A stretch of 7,484 nt of DNA from Clostridiales bacterium (GTDB lineage Bacteria; Bacillota; Clostridia; Lachnospirales; WQUN01). The first letter of the stretch is position 1. Each line of letters begins with the position of its first letter. The stretch covers positions 1 to 7,484 of the forward strand of contig JAISWA010000147.1 of the NCBI GenBank assembly GCA_031271275.1. The letters are read 5' to 3'. Positions 4,783-7,484 of this stretch are shown piece by piece. The notes below the pieces were generated by a model that saw only the letters and a list, made by a program, of their open reading frames with translations, did not search any database and was not told the origin of the DNA. The translations under genes were made by a program, and so were the position numbers.

Positions 4783-7484
4783 GTGAGCGTTAAGCGTTTC
4801 ACCTCGTTTTTTTTCGCGGCCGCCCTGTTTATACTCGGCTGTCGCTTACCCGTATACGCCTCGGAGCCTGTTAGGGAAACGCTCCGGTTTTCGGTAAGCG
4901 AAGACGAGTCCCTCGCCATAGAACGTTTGATAGACAGCGCGTTGAACCGCCTCGGGTATAACGCGGAGCATATCTATAACGGCAAACGCGCCGCAGCAGC
5001 TGAAGTGGATAACGGGGACGCGGACATAGTAACGCTGCAGGTTGAAGATATTAAGGAAATCTTCCCGAACTTGGTGCGCGTGCCTTATCCGGTTTCTTAT
5101 AACGATTATATTACCTACACCCGCGACACAAGCGCCGATATCTTCACGGACTGGGAAGACCTCGCGGGCAAGCGCGTGGCGTATATTTCCCAACATTACT
5201 ATTTGCCGTACCGGGCGCCGGAAGGCGCAATCATGGTGCCTTACCAAAGGCAGTCCGCGTTGTGGGCGGATTTGGCAGCCGGTAAGACCGACGCCGCGCT
5301 GTTTCCGATGGGCGAAACGCTGCGCCACGAAACGCCTCTCCGGTTCCGTGAGGCAGGTACCGTTGACCGTTTGGACACTTACCTATATGTAAGCAAACAG
5401 TGGAGCCGTTTGGCGCAGCCGCTTGCGGACGTATTGCGGGAGATGGACGCGGACGGCAGCATTAACGCTTTCAAAACCGATGCCTTTGAACCAGGCGGCG
5501 AAAAACGCATCCTTCACGTCACTTCCTATAATGTGGACACCCTCTGGGAATCTCAAATCACCGAAGGCATTCGCACCGGCCTTAACCCCAAAAGCAACGA
5601 AATCATTTATACTTTCCAGTTAAACGCCAGAAGGATAACCGACTCGGAAGTGTGGCGGCGCAATGTTATGCTGTCCATCCGCTCGGTGTTTAACGACAGG
5701 CCGCCCGACGTGATTATCGTTTCCGACAACGACGCGCTAGAATTTATTTCGGTGTACTACAACACGTTGTTTTACGACGTTCCGGTGGTTTTTTGCGGCG
5801 TCAACAATTATAACGAGGAAATGCTGTACAACATACGCGCGCATACCACCGGCTGCACCGAATCCATTTCCGCCAGCGCCACCGTTCAGGAAATGCTGCG
5901 CCTTTATCCCGAAACCGAAAAAATCTTCATCATAAACGACTATGCCAACTCCGGCGTCATATGGCGGCGCGATATCGAGAATCAGCTCGCGCGCTTCAAC
6001 CCAAACGCGGAGATTGTTTATAACGACAACGTAACCCATGAGGAAATGATTTCCCGTATCGAGAGCTTCGGAACGGAGACGTTGGTGCTGCTCGGCTCGT
6101 ATTTCGTGGACAGCAACAACGAGTTCTGGTCGGAAGACCAGTTCCAGCGTCGCGTAAGAGCGGCGTCTGAGCGGCCCGTGTTCTCGCTGATCAGTTCCTT
6201 CACCGGCGCGGGAGCGCTTGGCGGTATGGTTTCAAGCGGTTACCGCCAGGGGGAATACGCGGGCGGTATCGCGCGTCAGCTTTTGGAAGGCGTTTCCGTA
6301 AGCTCCGTCAATGTGTATCAGGCTTCCGAGTCCATCAATGAGTGGCTGTTCGATTCCCGCGTTATGGCGGAGCTTGGCTTCCGTGAAAGCAGCTTGCCCA
6401 AACCCGCCAGATATTTAAACCGCGTCCCGCCGGTATGGGAGACAGACCCGGACACCTTCCGCCTCACCCTCGGCGCGCTTTGCCTGCTCGCACTTATTAT
6501 AGCGATAATTTTGACGGCGCTTTATAAAGAGCGTTCCGTCTCATCGCGGCTGCGTTCGGAGCTTAAGCGTATTGACGAAGCTTCCGGGCAAATGTCCCAC
6601 GCGGCGTCAAGCCGCCAAACCCTCGAATGGCTTGCGCATGTGCTTAAACAGTCGCCGGTGGCGTTCGGCGTCGCCCTTGGCGGCGAAGTGGCGTTCCTGA
6701 ACGATTATTCCCGCGAAAAGCTCAACGTGTCGGTAGGAAGCGCCGTGACTGACTTATACAAGGCAACCGACGTGCACAGCCGTATCGCCGGCGAACTGGA
6801 GTCAAGCGATGTGCTGCATGGCGTGACCGTACCGATGGCGATGCCCAACGGCGAAACCCACCGTTACAACGTGACGTTCACCTCCGTCGCGCCGGACGGC
6901 AAGAAGGGCTACCTGTTCTTCGCGGACGACATAGAGGAAGGCGAGCAGTACCGGGAATATGTCTCCCGTGCGCACAACGACCTGCAAAGGATCATCGACA
7001 CGCTTCCGACGGCGATGGCTATTATGGATTCCATCCGCAACACGTTGGAGTACGCCAACCGCCAGTTCCTTACCCTGCTTGACTGCCAGTCGGTCAGTCA
7101 GGTCAAATGGCGTGAATTAAAAAGCCTTTCCGAGGATATTTCCGCGAGGTGGCAGGGCGGGACGGTTTCCTTCGATTATCAGAACGACCACATCCGTAAA
7201 AACGGGATGGTCATACGGCTATACGCGGATCAAATCGTTTTCCGCGGGCAAAGCTGTTTTGTGCTGATAGGGCAGGATGTTTCCGCAGAGGTGCAGCGTT
7301 CGCGGCTGCTTGCCCGCGCGGCTGACAAAGAGCGGGAGGCAAACCAGTTAAAAAGCGTGTTCCTTGCGAACATGAGCCACGAAATACGCACGCCCATGAA
7401 CGCGATTATCGGCATAAGCCAAATGGCGCTCATGAAAAAGCAATCCGCGGAAAACACGGAGATGTATAAGAAAATCAGCTCCGC
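4783..7484 (+). CDS. Membrane-bound (probably hybrid) sensor histidine kinase with two periplasmic-binding-type sensor domains, 3' partial
   Basis: The frame is open for 900 codons plus two bases and runs off the right edge. Residues 1-26 are a signal peptide (KRF, a hydrophobic core, then VYA before SE). Residues 33-232 resemble SBP family 3: DLAGKRVAYISQ, AAGKTDAALFP and LADVLREMDADGSI. Residues 243-545 resemble the ABC_sub_bind type-1 binding fold: PPDVIIVSDNDALEF, PVVFCGVNNY and a C-terminal SSGYRQGEYAGGIARQLLEG. One membrane helix spans about 561-581. Two PAS-like domains follow (about 615-718 and 733-840), then a short helix and the H-box FLANMSHEIRTPMNAIIG with phospho-acceptor His866 (codon 7378-7380). 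The layout implies extracytoplasmic ligand sensing that controls autophosphorylation. The ATPase domain, and any receiver or Hpt domain, lies beyond the window; this H-box type is usual in hybrid kinases. The ligand is unknown. Confidence 0.9.
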   Translation, partial: MSVKRFTSFFFAAALFILGCRLPVYASEPVRETLRFSVSEDESLAIERLIDSALNRLGYNAEHIYNGKRAAAAEVDNGDADIVTLQVEDIKEIFPNLVRVPYPVSYNDYITYTRDTSADIFTDWEDLAGKRVAYISQHYYLPYRAPEGAIMVPYQRQSALWADLAAGKTDAALFPMGETLRHETPLRFREAGTVDRLDTYLYVSKQWSRLAQPLADVLREMDADGSINAFKTDAFEPGGEKRILHVTSYNVDTLWESQITEGIRTGLNPKSNEIIYTFQLNARRITDSEVWRRNVMLSIRSVFNDRPPDVIIVSDNDALEFISVYYNTLFYDVPVVFCGVNNYNEEMLYNIRAHTTGCTESISASATVQEMLRLYPETEKIFIINDYANSGVIWRRDIENQLARFNPNAEIVYNDNVTHEEMISRIESFGTETLVLLGSYFVDSNNEFWSEDQFQRRVRAASERPVFSLISSFTGAGALGGMVSSGYRQGEYAGGIARQLLEGVSVSSVNVYQASESINEWLFDSRVMAELGFRESSLPKPARYLNRVPPVWETDPDTFRLTLGALCLLALIIAIILTALYKERSVSSRLRSELKRIDEASGQMSHAASSRQTLEWLAHVLKQSPVAFGVALGGEVAFLNDYSREKLNVSVGSAVTDLYKATDVHSRIAGELESSDVLHGVTVPMAMPNGETHRYNVTFTSVAPDGKKGYLFFADDIEEGEQYREYVSRAHNDLQRIIDTLPTAMAIMDSIRNTLEYANRQFLTLLDCQSVSQVKWRELKSLSEDISARWQGGTVSFDYQNDHIRKNGMVIRLYADQIVFRGQSCFVLIGQDVSAEVQRSRLLARAADKEREANQLKSVFLANMSHEIRTPMNAIIGISQMALMKKQSAENTEMYKKISS

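Noticed and set aside
5042..5392. A 116-codon + strand frame (and 5423-5623) inside the kinase region
   Set aside because: Both lie in another frame within the kinase coding sequence, whose own frame carries continuous recognisable domains.

Overview
The window carries four genes, all on the + strand, with two cut by its edges. The GC-leaning codon use, strong AGGGG-type ribosome binding sites, Gly-Ala-Thr collagen-like surface protein and large periplasmic-sensing histidine kinase together suggest a Bacillota bacterium, most likely from the Clostridia. That placement is an inference from gene style, not a match to a known genome.

Layout: (1) Positions 1-951 hold the 3' part of a collagen-like repeat protein. 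It is rich in Gly-Ala-Thr triplets and ends in a compact domain resembling one found at the C-terminus of Firmicute phage tail and surface proteins. A stem-loop terminator follows at 975-1007. (2) Positions 1103-3082 and 3079-4734 hold two tandem, paralogous family-2 glycosyltransferases (SunS-like fold) with long helical TPR-like C-terminal regions. They are coupled by an ATGA overlap, and the second lacks about 110 residues of the tail of the first. (3) After a 48-base gap, from 4783 to the window end, runs the 5' part (900 complete codons, no stop) of a membrane sensor histidine kinase. It has a signal peptide, an SBP family-3-like domain, a second ABC_sub_bind-like periplasmic domain, one membrane helix, two PAS-like domains and the histidine phosphorylation box. 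The window ends just after that box, so the ATPase domain and any receiver domain are not visible.

Working together (inference): the collagen-like protein has threonine at almost every Y position and no proline in its repeat block, so it is a plausible O-glycosylation substrate for the two glycosyltransferases next door. This recalls glycosylated bacterial collagens such as BclA. The kinase may be co-transcribed with the glycosyltransferases because no terminator is seen between them, but no functional link is shown by the sequence. No RNA genes, CRISPR arrays, insertion sequences or attachment sites were found.
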